Shown in pieces: positions 1 through 8,256 of a stretch of DNA of 64,000 bases (positions within the stretch are counted from its first letter, which is position 1; the number at the start of each line of letters is the position of its first letter). The notes below the pieces were generated by a model, which saw only the letters and a list, made by a program, of their open reading frames with translations, had not been told where the DNA came from and did no database searches. Both the position numbers and the translations under genes were made by a program. The stretch comes from Lapillicoccus jejuensis. GTDB lineage: Bacteria > Actinomycetota > Actinomycetes > Actinomycetales > Dermatophilaceae. Location of the stretch: the NCBI RefSeq assembly GCF_006715055.1, contig NZ_VFMN01000001.1, positions 2,170,001 to 2,234,000 on the forward strand. The letters are read 5' to 3'.

Positions 1-31
1 TCGACTGACCCGGCGTGCCAGGCTGGGAGCC

Positions 32-436
32 ATGCTCAGCACGACGATCGACGTCCGCACCGGCCGCCGCGAGGTGGTCCTCGACCTGACCCGCGAGTGG
101 TCGGACTTCGTGGCCGGGCAGGGCGACGGGCTGCTGCACGTCTTCGTCCCCCACGCGACGGCCGGGATCGCGATCCTCGAGACCGGGGCCGGCAGCGACG
201 ACGACCTGCTCTCCGCCCTCGCCGACCTGCTGCCCGCCGACGACCGGTGGCGGCACCGGCACGGCTCGCCGGGGCACGGGCGCAGCCACGTGATGCCGGC
301 CCTCGTGCCGCCGTACGCCACCGTGCCCGTCCTCGGCGGACGCCTCGCCCTCGGCACCTGGCAGAGCATCTGCCTCGTCGACCTCAACGTCGACAACCCC
401 GACCGGCAGGTGCGCCTCAGCCTCCTCGCCGGGTGA
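32..436 (+). CDS. yjbQ: YjbQ/UPF0047 family protein
   Basis: A 134-residue protein matching the UPF0047/YjbQ family, which typically has about 130-140 residues. Recognisable landmarks are HVFVPHATAGIAILE near residues 36-50, a middle stretch of HRHGSPGHGRSH, and GTWQSICLVDLN near the C-terminus. YjbQ proteins are small cytoplasmic trimers; some members have weak thiamine-phosphate synthase activity, but the physiological role is unsettled. The ATG is preceded by CAGGCT at 19-24 with a 7-nt gap, a plausible -10 for a leaderless mRNA, and GGGAG is too close to act as a ribosome site. The gene converges on the sulfatase, with 13 bp between the stop codons. Confidence 0.9.
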   Translation: MLSTTIDVRTGRREVVLDLTREWSDFVAGQGDGLLHVFVPHATAGIAILETGAGSDDDLLSALADLLPADDRWRHRHGSPGHGRSHVMPALVPPYATVPVLGGRLALGTWQSICLVDLNVDNPDRQVRLSLLAG

Positions 437-449
437 GGCGGGCGGGCCG

Positions 450-1991
450 CTACTGCTCGAGGACGTGCAACCGGGCCCGCAGCGTCTTCGTCACCGCCGC
501 GGTGCCCTGCCGGCCGTAGACGTTGACCAGCTCGTCGGGGTCGGTGCGCCGGTCGTAGAGCTCGCGCTCCCCGCTCGTGTACTCCACGTAGGTCCAGCGG
601 TCGGTGCGCAGCGCGTAGTACGGCGTGACGGGGAAGCCCGAGCTGGTCGCCCCCAGACCGTTGCCGCCGCCGCCGTCGCCCCCACCCCCGGCGCCCGACC
701 CGCGCGGCTTCTGGATGAGCGCCTCGTCGGTCCAGGCCGCCGCCGGGTCGGTGAGCAGCGGGACGAGCGACCGCCCGTCCTGCGGGCGACCGGGGGTCGT
801 CCTGCCGATCGTCGCGAGGGTCGTGCCGAGGTCGACGTTGGTGACGACGTGGGGGTCGCGCCGGCTCGTCGTCCCGGGGTAGCGGACCATGAGCGGCACG
901 TGCACGCACGGCCCGTACGCGCACTGCTTGACCTCCTTCCAGCGGTGCTCGCCGAAGGAGAGGGCATGGTCGGACGTGACGACCACGACGCTGCGGTCGA
1001 GGACCCCGCGGGCGCTCAGCGTCTCGACGACCGACCTGACCAGGTCGTCGGCGGCGCGCACCGACTCCCACGACTTGCGCTGGTCGCTGTCCATCCGCTG
1101 CTCCTGGCGCGACGTCAGCAGCGGCAGGGCCTGCACCCACGCGGGTTTGTCGCTCACGTCGGCCTCGTTGAACGACGGCGGATGGGGCACGGTCGCGCCG
1201 TCGTACGCGCCGACGTACCGGCTCGGACGGTCGAAGGGCCGGTGCGGGACGAGCGTCGCGGTGTAGAGGAAGAACGGCTCGGGGGCGGTCGACACCCACT
1301 GGGACGCCTTCTGCGAGAACAGGTCCGTCGAGTGGTGCCGGTTGTCGGCGGGGTAGGTCGTCGAGGTGCCCTGGTCGTTGACGACGATCTGCTTGGTGAG
1401 GACGTTGGAGGCGGTGGGGTTCTCGGCGAACCAGCGGTCCCAGCCCGGCGGGACGTAGGCGGCGCCGCGGTCCCACGGGTAGCTGTTGAGGTACTTGCCG
1501 AAGAGGCCGGTGGTGTAGCCCGACGCGTGCAGCCACGGCGCGAGCAGGTTCGTGTCGTCGAGGTCGCGCGCGCACTGGGCGTTGTCGACGACCCCCGTGT
1601 GGTGGGCGAGCTGGCCGGTGAACACCGACGAGCGCGACGGGCAGCAGTTGGCGACGTTGACGACGGCGTCGTCGAAGCGCACCCACGAGCCGTGCGGGTC
1701 CGAGGTGAGGTACGGCATCGCCTCGTCGAGCGACTGGTAGGTCTGGTCGTCGGTGACGATGTAGACGAGGTTGGGTCGCTCCGGCAGCACCGCCGCGGCG
1801 GGGATGCCGGGGGAGCCGCCGGGCCCGACGGCGCCGAAGACGCCGTCGCGCCCCACCGCCACGGCGCCCGGCGGGGCGGCGTACGGCGTCGGGCCGGGCG
1901 CGGTGGCGCTCGCGGCGGCACCGGGCGCGAGCGCGGTGACGGCGAGCGCGGCGACGGCGCCGGCGAGGGTGATGGTCCCCGAGGTCCTCAC
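450..1991 (-). CDS. secreted sulfatase (FGly-dependent, alkaline phosphatase superfamily)
   Basis: A 513-residue sulfatase that should hydrolyse sulfate esters outside the cell. The GTG start at 1991 gives a clean signal peptide (VRTSGTITLAGAVAALAV followed by an Ala-rich cleavage region); frames reaching further upstream have no plausible start. The metal-binding Asp pair is in IVTDDQ (residues 81-82). The sulfatase signature NCCPSRSS gives C-x-P-S-R with Cys116 as the residue expected to become formylglycine. SDHALSFGEH further on supplies more metal ligands. No formylglycine-generating enzyme is in the window. The substrate cannot be named; the neighbouring secreted glycosidases suggest a sulfated polysaccharide, which is inference. 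A possible -10 is CACGAT, 6 nt before the GTG. Confidence 0.88.
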   Translation of the reverse strand: MRTSGTITLAGAVAALAVTALAPGAAASATAPGPTPYAAPPGAVAVGRDGVFGAVGPGGSPGIPAAAVLPERPNLVYIVTDDQTYQSLDEAMPYLTSDPHGSWVRFDDAVVNVANCCPSRSSVFTGQLAHHTGVVDNAQCARDLDDTNLLAPWLHASGYTTGLFGKYLNSYPWDRGAAYVPPGWDRWFAENPTASNVLTKQIVVNDQGTSTTYPADNRHHSTDLFSQKASQWVSTAPEPFFLYTATLVPHRPFDRPSRYVGAYDGATVPHPPSFNEADVSDKPAWVQALPLLTSRQEQRMDSDQRKSWESVRAADDLVRSVVETLSARGVLDRSVVVVTSDHALSFGEHRWKEVKQCAYGPCVHVPLMVRYPGTTSRRDPHVVTNVDLGTTLATIGRTTPGRPQDGRSLVPLLTDPAAAWTDEALIQKPRGSGAGGGGDGGGGNGLGATSSGFPVTPYYALRTDRWTYVEYTSGERELYDRRTDPDELVNVYGRQGTAAVTKTLRARLHVLEQ

Positions 1992-2124
1992 CGGGTGATC
2001 GTGGCACGCCGGGACCCTCCTGGGCAGGGGTGGATGCAGGTTCTCCTCGGCCGGCGCCCGGCCGGCTCCCAGGCTGCCCGCTTTGTCCCTTGCCGACCGG
2101 GGCCGCGCCTGCGAGCGTGGCGGG

Positions 2125-3402
2125 ATGCGACGGGGGTCGGGGCGAGGGCGCCCGAAGTGGTCGGGACGGCGGACGCCGACGGTGGTGGGCGCGCTCGTCG
2201 CGCTGCTGCTGGCGGGCCTCACGGGCCTCACGGTGGGACCGCCGGGGGCGGCCGCCGCACCGACGGCGCCGACGGCGACCGGGTCGGTGTTCGCGACGTG
2301 GGCGCCGCAGTACATGACCCGGGAGAGCTCGGTGACGCTCGACCAGGCGCTCGCGGACGCCCGCACGGACCTGCTCGTCGCCAAGCCGGGGATCTACACG
2401 CCGTACCTCCCGCAGATGCGGGCGCTCAACCCCGCGCTGCGGATCCTCACCTACCTCAACGCCACCGAGGCCAACCACGCGCTGGGTACCGCCTACCCCG
2501 CCGACTGGTACGTCCGCGGGGCGGACGGCACCAAGGTCCGCAGCAAGTACGGCGCCTGGATGATGGACCCGCGCAAGGCCGGGTGGGTGCGCACCCGCGC
2601 GACCGAGTGCCGCGACCGCACCGCCGAGAGCGGGTACGACGGCTGCCTCTTCGACATCATGGGTCCGGGGCCGGTCATCGGTCCGTTCGGGCCCGGGATG
2701 GCCTCCGACCGCGAGCCGATCGACGCCCGCACCGGGCTGCCGTGGACGCCGACCGACTGGATCGCCGCGACCACCGCGCTCGGCGCGACCGTCCGCGCCA
2801 AGGTCGCCCCGCTGCCGGTCTACGGCAACAGCGTCGGCGACGGCGACCGGTACTTCGGGGTCGACGGCACCGGCGCGACGGCCACGCTGCTCGACGGCAC
2901 GGACGGGATGATCTCCGAGACCTTCCTGCGCGCCGGGCGGGCGCCGCTCGACCCGCCGCCGACCCTCGACCAGTGGCGGCTCAGCGTCGCGATGGTCGCC
3001 GACGCGGAGGCGAAGGGCCACGTGCTCCTGCTGTGCACGAAGGTGTGGACCGACGCGCCGGTCGCGGCCAAGGACCAGTGGCACGAGTTCTCCATGGGGA
3101 CCTACCTGCTCGCCGCGCAGGGGCTGACGCGGTGGACCTTCCTCTACGACATCACCGAGCGGTCGACGACGGTGCGACCGCAGTGGGCGGCCGCCGCGCA
3201 GCTCGGGACGCCGACGGGTGCCTACACGGTCAACGGCAAGGGGGTCTACCAGCGGGTCTTCACCGGCGGGAAGGTCCTGGTCAACCCCGGGACTCGGACG
3301 CTCACGGTCTCGCTGGGCCGGCCCTTCGTCGACCTCTCCGGCGCGAGCGTGACGAGCGTGACGCTGCCGCCGCACTCGGCCAAGGTCCTGCGCCGCGCCT
3401 GA
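2125..3402 (+). CDS. secreted glycoside-hydrolase-like protein (GHL15-type)
   Basis: A 425-residue exported protein. The ATG at 2125 leads straight into basic residues (RRGSGRGRPKWSGRR) and a hydrophobic stretch (VVGALVALLLAGLTGL) ending in PGAAAAP, a typical signal peptide. The mature part begins FATWAPQYMT and contains ILTYLNATEAN, WMMDPRKAGW and GYDGCLFDIMG, which resemble the hypothetical glycosyl hydrolase family GHL15 with its TIM-barrel Asp/Glu patterns. Activity in this family is poorly characterised, so no substrate is assigned. GAGCGT at 2113-2118 lies 6 nt before the ATG and may be a leaderless -10. It diverges from the sulfatase and is followed by a large palindrome. Confidence 0.8.
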   Translation: MRRGSGRGRPKWSGRRTPTVVGALVALLLAGLTGLTVGPPGAAAAPTAPTATGSVFATWAPQYMTRESSVTLDQALADARTDLLVAKPGIYTPYLPQMRALNPALRILTYLNATEANHALGTAYPADWYVRGADGTKVRSKYGAWMMDPRKAGWVRTRATECRDRTAESGYDGCLFDIMGPGPVIGPFGPGMASDREPIDARTGLPWTPTDWIAATTALGATVRAKVAPLPVYGNSVGDGDRYFGVDGTGATATLLDGTDGMISETFLRAGRAPLDPPPTLDQWRLSVAMVADAEAKGHVLLLCTKVWTDAPVAAKDQWHEFSMGTYLLAAQGLTRWTFLYDITERSTTVRPQWAAAAQLGTPTGAYTVNGKGVYQRVFTGGKVLVNPGTRTLTVSLGRPFVDLSGASVTSVTLPPHSAKVLRRA

Positions 3403-3412
3403 CCGGGGTCCT

Positions 3413-3480
3413 CGCGAATCGGATTCGCGGCGCTCGGCTCCGGTCACGACCCGAGCCGAGTGGGCCAAATCCGATTCGCG
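3413..3480. repeat. REP-like nested palindrome
   Basis: Outer arms CGCGAATCGGATT (3413-3425) and AATCCGATTCGCG (3468-3480) are perfect 13-bp inverted repeats. Inside them CTCGGCTC and GAGCCGAG pair as a second stem, separated from the outer stem by a 7-nt internal loop on each side. The left arm with the following bases is itself a short palindrome. It starts 10 bp after the stop of the GHL15-like gene and could act as a terminator, but its size and its likeness to the element at 32614-32692 suggest a dispersed palindromic repeat family. Confidence 0.65.
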
Positions 3481-3564
3481 GGGGCGACACCGGGCAGGAG
3501 GGGGGTCGGCGCTCCTTGGGGGAACGCTGACCGTCCGCAGGGCGAGCGCTGAACCGCAGCGGCC

Positions 3565-3591
3565 TAGCGTGGCGGTGCTTAACCGCTTCAG
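3565..3591 (+). promoter_or_regulatory. possible promoter and LacI-type site upstream of GH3
   Basis: TAGCGT at 3565-3570 fits the -10 pattern seen elsewhere in the window. It is followed at 3578-3591 by CTTAACCGCTTCAG, which has the central CG and partial dyad typical of LacI-family operators. This would place an operator at the transcription start of a glycosidase gene. The dyad is imperfect and no cognate regulator is adjacent, so the call is tentative. Confidence 0.35.
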
Positions 3592-3644
3592 GCGCTCCTG
3601 CGCCGAGGCGCGGCAACGACGCCGACGACCGTGGAGGTCCATCC

Positions 3645-5645
3645 ATGCCCCTGACCCGCACCGGCACCCCACCGGGTGCCCGCCCCGCCCGACGGCGCCT
3701 GCGCGCCGCCCTCGTCGCGAGCCCGCTCGCGCTCGCCCTCGCCGGTGGGCTCGCCGCCGGCCCCGCCCTCGGCGCCGGCAGCGCCACCGCGACCACGTCC
3801 ACCGCGCAGGCGGTCCCCGCCGACGCGCCGTACCGGAACGCCTCGCTGCCCACCGGGCAGCGGGTGGCCGACCTGCTGTCGCGGATGACCCTGGCCGAGA
3901 AGATCGGGCAGATGACCCAGGCCGAGCGCGCCGACATCGACGCGGATCCGAGCCAGATCGCGTCGTACGGCCTCGGCAGCGTGCTCTCCGGCGGGGGCTC
4001 GGTGCCCGCCGACAACACGCCGACCGGCTGGGCCGACATGGTCGACCGCTACCAGCGGGCCGCGATGAGCACCCGGCTCGGGATCCCGCTGCTCTACGGG
4101 ATTGACAGCGTCCACGGCAACAACAACCTGTACGGCGCGACGGTCTTCCCGCACGACATCGGCCTCGGCGCGACGCGCGACCCCGCCCTCGTCGAGCGGA
4201 TCGAGCACATCACCGCGACCGAGACGCGCGCCGTCGGCCCCAACTGGGCCTTCGCGCCGTGCCTGTGCGTCGCCCGCGACGACCGCTGGGGCCGCACCTA
4301 CGAGTCGTTCGGCGAGGACCCCGCGCTCGTCTCCACGATGAGCGTCGCCGTCCGCGGCCTGCAGGGTCCGCCCGGGCAGCTCGACCACGCCGACCGCGTG
4401 CTCGCGACCGCCAAGCACTTCGCCGGCGACGGCCTGACCGCCTACGGCACCGGCTCGGGCGACTACACCATCGACCAGGGCATCGACGTCGTCACCCGCC
4501 AGCAGTGGGAGCAGCTCGCGCTCGCGCCGTTCGTCCCGGCGGTCAAGAAGTACGACGTCGGCTCGGTCATGCCCTCGTTCTCCAGCGTCGACTGGATCGA
4601 GGACGGCGTGGGCAACCCCACGAAGATGACCGGGAACGAGCAGCTGCTCACCGGGGTCCTCAAGGGTCGGCTCGGCTTCGACGGCTTCGTCATCTCCGAC
4701 TGGCGCGCCATCCACCAGCTGCCCGGCGACTACCGGCACCAGGTGAAGACGGCCGTCGACGCCGGTCTCGACATGGCCATGGAGCCCTACAGCGGCGACA
4801 CCGTCGGCTGGCGCGAGTTCGAGTCGACCCTCACCGACCTCGTCCGCTCCGGTGACGTGACGATGTCGCGCATCGACGACGCGGTCACGCGCATCCTCAC
4901 CAAGAAGGTCGAGCTCGGCCTCTTCGAGCACCCCTACACCGACCGGAGCAACATCGGCACGGTCGGCAGCGCCGCCCACCGCGCCGTCGCCCGCAAGGCC
5001 GTGCAGGAGTCGCAGGTCCTGCTGAAGAACGCGAACGCGACGCTCCCGCTCACCGCGGGCGCCCCCGTCTACGTCGCCGGCAGCAACGCCGACGACCTCG
5101 GCAACCAGGCGGGCGGTTGGACGCTCTCCTGGCAGGGGCAGTCGGGCCAGCACGTCATCCCGGGGACGACGATCCTCGACGGGATCCGCGAGCACGCGAC
5201 CGGGACGGTGACGACGAGCACCGACGCGTCGGCCCCGGTCCCCGCCGGGGCGAACGGCGTCGTCGTCGTCGGCGAGACGCCGTACGCCGAGGGCTTCGGT
5301 GACGTCGGTGGCCCGACCCTCAACGGCCCGAACACGATGAAGCTCAGCGACGCCGACACGAAGGCGGTCCGCACGGTCTGCGCGAAGGCCGCGACCTGCA
5401 CCGTCGTCGTCGTCTCGGGCCGCCCGGTCGTCATGCCGGCCGACCTGCTGGACAAGGTCGACGCGCTCGTCGCCGCGTGGCTGCCGGGCAGCGAGGGCGC
5501 CGGCGTGGCCGACGACCTGTACGGCGCCGCCCGCTACACCGGGCGGCTGCCGGTCAGCTGGCCCCGCTCCATCGCCCAGGAGCCGATCAACGTCGGCGAC
5601 GGGAAGGACCCGCTCTACCCCTACGGGTTCGGCCTGAACGGCTGA
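3645..5645 (+). CDS. secreted glycoside hydrolase family 3 beta-glucosidase-type enzyme
   Basis: A 666-residue secreted GH3 enzyme. The ATG follows GGAGG with 8-nt spacing and begins a signal peptide (Arg-rich start, then a hydrophobic stretch LALALAGGLAAGPALG). The N-terminal TIM barrel has MTLAEKIGQMTQ, IPLLYGIDSVHGNNN, TAKHFAGDG and GFDGFVISDWRAIHQ; Asp352 in the SDW motif is the expected nucleophile. The C-terminal alpha/beta sandwich begins near residue 450 (AVQESQVLLKN) and ends RLPVSWPRS...PLYPYGFGLNG, the usual GH3 tail. Family members remove beta-linked glucose or similar residues from oligosaccharide ends. The exact sugar is not visible. A strong hairpin terminator follows. Confidence 0.93.
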   Translation: MPLTRTGTPPGARPARRRLRAALVASPLALALAGGLAAGPALGAGSATATTSTAQAVPADAPYRNASLPTGQRVADLLSRMTLAEKIGQMTQAERADIDADPSQIASYGLGSVLSGGGSVPADNTPTGWADMVDRYQRAAMSTRLGIPLLYGIDSVHGNNNLYGATVFPHDIGLGATRDPALVERIEHITATETRAVGPNWAFAPCLCVARDDRWGRTYESFGEDPALVSTMSVAVRGLQGPPGQLDHADRVLATAKHFAGDGLTAYGTGSGDYTIDQGIDVVTRQQWEQLALAPFVPAVKKYDVGSVMPSFSSVDWIEDGVGNPTKMTGNEQLLTGVLKGRLGFDGFVISDWRAIHQLPGDYRHQVKTAVDAGLDMAMEPYSGDTVGWREFESTLTDLVRSGDVTMSRIDDAVTRILTKKVELGLFEHPYTDRSNIGTVGSAAHRAVARKAVQESQVLLKNANATLPLTAGAPVYVAGSNADDLGNQAGGWTLSWQGQSGQHVIPGTTILDGIREHATGTVTTSTDASAPVPAGANGVVVVGETPYAEGFGDVGGPTLNGPNTMKLSDADTKAVRTVCAKAATCTVVVVSGRPVVMPADLLDKVDALVAAWLPGSEGAGVADDLYGAARYTGRLPVSWPRSIAQEPINVGDGKDPLYPYGFGLNG

Positions 5646-5664
5646 CCCACCGAGGGCTCACGAC

Positions 5665-5702
5665 GGCCCCCGTCCCGGCGACTGCTCGTCGGGACGGGGG
5701 CC
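5665..5702 (+). terminator. hairpin terminator after GH3
   Basis: GGCCCCCGTCCCG (5665-5677) pairs perfectly with CGGGACGGGGGCC (5690-5702) around a 12-nt loop, about 20 nt after the GH3 stop. There is no U-tract, as is common in high-GC actinobacteria. Confidence 0.8.
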
Positions 5703-5722
5703 GCGGCCCGCGCCCGCACGCC

Positions 5723-5728
5723 TAGGCT
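5723..5728 (+). promoter_or_regulatory. -10 element of a leaderless promoter (Hsp70)
   Basis: TAGGCT lies exactly 6 nt before the ATG at 5735, so transcription probably starts at the A of the start codon. No ribosome-binding site precedes the ATG. Confidence 0.55.
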
Positions 5729-5734
5729 GGAGCC

Positions 5735-7288
5735 ATGGACCTCGGGCTCGACTTCGGCACCACCCGCACGGTCGTGGCCCAGGCGGACCGGGGCAACTAC
5801 CCGGTGCTGTCCTTCCCCGACGAGCACGAGGACGCCCACGACCACGTGCCGACGGTCGTGGCCGACGACGGCGGGGGCCTGGTCTTCGGGTTCGACGCCC
5901 TCGCCGCAGCCCGGCGCGGCGCGCCCCTGCTGCGCTCGGTCAAGCGCTCGCTCGCCGACCCCGGCGTGACGGCCGAGTCGACCGTGTGGGTGGGCGAGCG
6001 CGAGCTGCCGCTGCTCGACGTGCTCACCGGGTTCTTCGCCCACCTGCGCGAGGCCGTCGACGGGGCCCTGGACCGCTCCTCGGGCGACGACGCCCCGCGC
6101 ACCGTGGTCGGCGTCCCGGCGCGCGCGCACAGCGCGCAGCGCTTCCTCACCCTCGAGGCCGTCCGCCGCGGCGGCTTCGACGTCGTCGGGATGGTCAACG
6201 AGCCGTCGGCCGGCAGCCTCGAGTTCGCGCACCGGCAGTCGCGGTCGGTGACCTCGCGGCGCGACCACGTCCTCGTCTACGACCTCGGCGGCGGCACCTT
6301 CGACGCGTCGCTGCTGCGTCTCGACGGGACGCGGCACGAGGTCGTCGAGTCGTACGGGGTCGAGCGGCTCGGGGGCGACGACTTCGACGCGCTGCTGGCC
6401 CGGCTCGCCCTCGAGCGGGCCGGGACGACGCGCGCCGCGCTGGGGACGGCCGGCTGGGCCGACCTGCTCGACGAGGCCCGCCGGGCCAAGGAGGGGCTCA
6501 CCCCGCAGACCCGCCGGGTCGGGCTCGAGGTCGCCGACGGCGACGGCGGCACCCGCCTGGTCACCGTCGACGTCGCGGACTTCTACGACGCCGCCACCCC
6601 GCTGGTCGAGCGGTCCGCCGACGCCATGGCGCCGCTCGTGGCGCTGCTGCCCGCGGCCACCGACGGCGAGGAGCTGCCCGGGGTCGCCGGGGTGTACGTC
6701 GTCGGCGGCGCGACGTCGCTGCCCCTCGTGCCGCGGGTGCTGCGCGCCCGCTTCGGGAGGCGGGTGCACCGCTCCCCGCTGCCGAGCGCCTCGACCGCGA
6801 TCGGGCTGGCGATCGCCGCGGACCCGGACCGGCCGTTCTCGTTGCGGGACAGGCTCTCCCGCGGCTTCGGCGTCTTCCGCGAGCGCGAGGCGGGCGGGCA
6901 GGTCTCGTTCGACCCGATCCTCGACCGGGGTCTGCTGACGCCGGACCCGGTCGCCCCCGGCGACGCGTCGGAGCGGCTCACCGTGACCCGTCGCTACCGC
7001 GCCGCGCACAGCGTCGGCTGGTTCCGCTTCGTCGAGTACGCCGGCCTCGACGCCGCCGGCCAGCCCCGGGGCGACCTCGCCCCGGCGGGGGAGGTGCTCT
7101 TCCCCTTCGACCCGGCGCTGCAGGGTGAGGGCGTGGCGCTGCGCGACGCCCCGGTCGTGCGCCGCGAGCACGGGCCGCTGGTCGAGGAGCGCTACACCGT
7201 CGACCCGGCCGGCGTCGTCAGCGTCGAGGTCGTCGACCTCGACACGGGCTACCGCACCGTGCAGGAGGTCGGCGCCGGCGTGCGCTGA
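5735..7288 (+). CDS. Hsp70-family ATPase (DnaK-like, stand-alone)
   Basis: A 517-residue member of the Hsp70/actin-like ATPase superfamily. The phosphate-1 loop is LGLDFGTTRTVVA at the N-terminus, phosphate-2 is VYDLGGGTFDASLL (about residues 181-194), and the adenosine motif is GVYVVGGATSLPLVPRVL (about residues 320-337). The C-terminal region does not resemble the full DnaK substrate domain, and the protein is shorter than DnaK (about 620 residues). No DnaJ or GrpE is nearby, so it is probably a specialised Hsp70 homologue of unknown client rather than the housekeeping chaperone. Translation probably starts on a leaderless mRNA. It converges on the SRPBCC gene with 3 bp between them. Confidence 0.9.
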   Translation: MDLGLDFGTTRTVVAQADRGNYPVLSFPDEHEDAHDHVPTVVADDGGGLVFGFDALAAARRGAPLLRSVKRSLADPGVTAESTVWVGERELPLLDVLTGFFAHLREAVDGALDRSSGDDAPRTVVGVPARAHSAQRFLTLEAVRRGGFDVVGMVNEPSAGSLEFAHRQSRSVTSRRDHVLVYDLGGGTFDASLLRLDGTRHEVVESYGVERLGGDDFDALLARLALERAGTTRAALGTAGWADLLDEARRAKEGLTPQTRRVGLEVADGDGGTRLVTVDVADFYDAATPLVERSADAMAPLVALLPAATDGEELPGVAGVYVVGGATSLPLVPRVLRARFGRRVHRSPLPSASTAIGLAIAADPDRPFSLRDRLSRGFGVFREREAGGQVSFDPILDRGLLTPDPVAPGDASERLTVTRRYRAAHSVGWFRFVEYAGLDAAGQPRGDLAPAGEVLFPFDPALQGEGVALRDAPVVRREHGPLVEERYTVDPAGVVSVEVVDLDTGYRTVQEVGAGVR

Positions 7289-7291
7289 GCG

Positions 7292-7816
7292 TCAGGACCC
7301 GGTCGGCGCGTGCCGGTCGGAGAGCTCGCGCCAGCGGGCGTGCCAGCTCGCGCAGGGCTGCTCGGCCGACCACGGCTCGTCGTACACCGGCGCGTCGGTC
7401 GCCACGGCGCGACCGAGGTCCTCGAGGTGGACGCTCCACCCGGCGACGTAGTGGTGCAGCCCGGTCAGCGGGAGCCCGCGCTCCTCGACGACGAGCCGGG
7501 TGCGGTCCCCTTCCGCGGTCAGCCACACCTCGACGACGGTCTCCTCGTCCGTGCCGACGTCCGAGAGCAGGCGCAGGTGGGTCGGGGCCTCGCACGTCTC
7601 GACGAGCACCGCCCCGCTCCACGAGCTGGTGAACACCGCCTGCACGGTGCCGCCCTCGTGCAGGTCGTCGCCCTCGACCCGGGCGATCCAGCGGGCCAGC
7701 CGCTCGGGCCGGGTGCAGGCGTCCCAGAGGTCGGCCAGGTCGGTGTCGTAGACGTCCTCGACGCGGACGACGCCGCGGGTGTCGTCGAGCGGACGGGTGC
7801 TGGTGGTGACGGTCAT
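7292..7816 (-). CDS. SRPBCC (AHSA1-like) domain protein
   Basis: A 174-residue protein of the START/SRPBCC superfamily, AHSA1-like. The pattern VYDTDLADLWDACTRPERLARWIARVEGDDLHEGGTVQ and later LTGLHHYVAGWSVHLEDLGRAV is typical: a helix-grip cavity that binds a small hydrophobic ligand. Its ATG overlaps the stop of the upstream ArsR gene by 4 bp (ATGA), so the two are translationally coupled. ArsR-SRPBCC pairs are common in actinobacteria, with the SRPBCC protein suspected of ligand sensing or stress roles; no specific ligand can be deduced. The start at 7816 is preferred over upstream in-frame codons because it gives the coupled overlap and the correct domain start. Confidence 0.9.
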   Translation of the reverse strand: MTVTTSTRPLDDTRGVVRVEDVYDTDLADLWDACTRPERLARWIARVEGDDLHEGGTVQAVFTSSWSGAVLVETCEAPTHLRLLSDVGTDEETVVEVWLTAEGDRTRLVVEERGLPLTGLHHYVAGWSVHLEDLGRAVATDAPVYDEPWSAEQPCASWHARWRELSDRHAPTGS

Positions 7817-8178
7817 GACGGGTCCTTCGCGGTGGTGTGGGTGGTGTGGGTCGTGTGGGTGGTGGCGCGCGTACGGCGCCCCCGGGCGACCTCGGTGTGC
7901 AGGGCGTCCAGTCGCTGCCGCCACAGGACGCGGTAGCCCTCGAGCCACTCGTCGACCTCGACGAGCGCCTCGGGCCGCAGCGTGTAGATCCGGCGCTGCG
8001 CGTCGGCCTGCACGTCGACCAGCCCGGCCTCGCGCAGCACCCGCAGGTGCCGCGAGACGCCCGGTCGGGCGATCGGCAGCGCGTCGGCGAGCTCGCCGGC
8101 CGTGGCGGGGTGGTCCCGGAGGATCTCCAGCACGGTGCGGCGGCTCGGGTCGGCGAGCGCTTGGAGGACGGCGTCCAT
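7813..8178 (-). CDS. ArsR-family transcriptional regulator
   Basis: A 121-residue winged-helix repressor. MDAVLQALADPSRRTVLEILRDHPATAGELADALPIARPGVSRHLRVLREAGLV is a textbook ArsR helix-turn-helix. There is no CxC or His/Asp metal site typical of SmtB types, so it is probably of the non-metal ArsR class associated with SRPBCC partners. It is probably autoregulated: a 14-bp perfect palindrome lies directly upstream, and its -10 (TAAGTT, minus strand, 8185-8190) sits 6 nt before the ATG, indicating a leaderless mRNA. Confidence 0.93.
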   Translation of the reverse strand: MDAVLQALADPSRRTVLEILRDHPATAGELADALPIARPGVSRHLRVLREAGLVDVQADAQRRIYTLRPEALVEVDEWLEGYRVLWRQRLDALHTEVARGRRTRATTHTTHTTHTTAKDPS

Positions 8179-8184
8179 GCCGTC

Positions 8185-8210
8185 AACTTACCGATACGGT
8201 TACGTAACCG
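8185..8210 (-). promoter_or_regulatory. ArsR promoter with palindromic operator
   Basis: The minus-strand -10 TAAGTT occupies 8185-8190. CGGTTACGTAACCG, a perfect 14-bp palindrome, occupies 8197-8210 in the -35 to -10 interval. It is the obvious operator for the ArsR protein and lies 34 bp before the -10 of the divergent dehydrogenase gene, so both directions may be controlled. Confidence 0.65.
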
Positions 8211-8256
8211 CAAGGGTACGCAGGCACGTCGCGCCGGCCCGGGTAGCGTGCGCCAG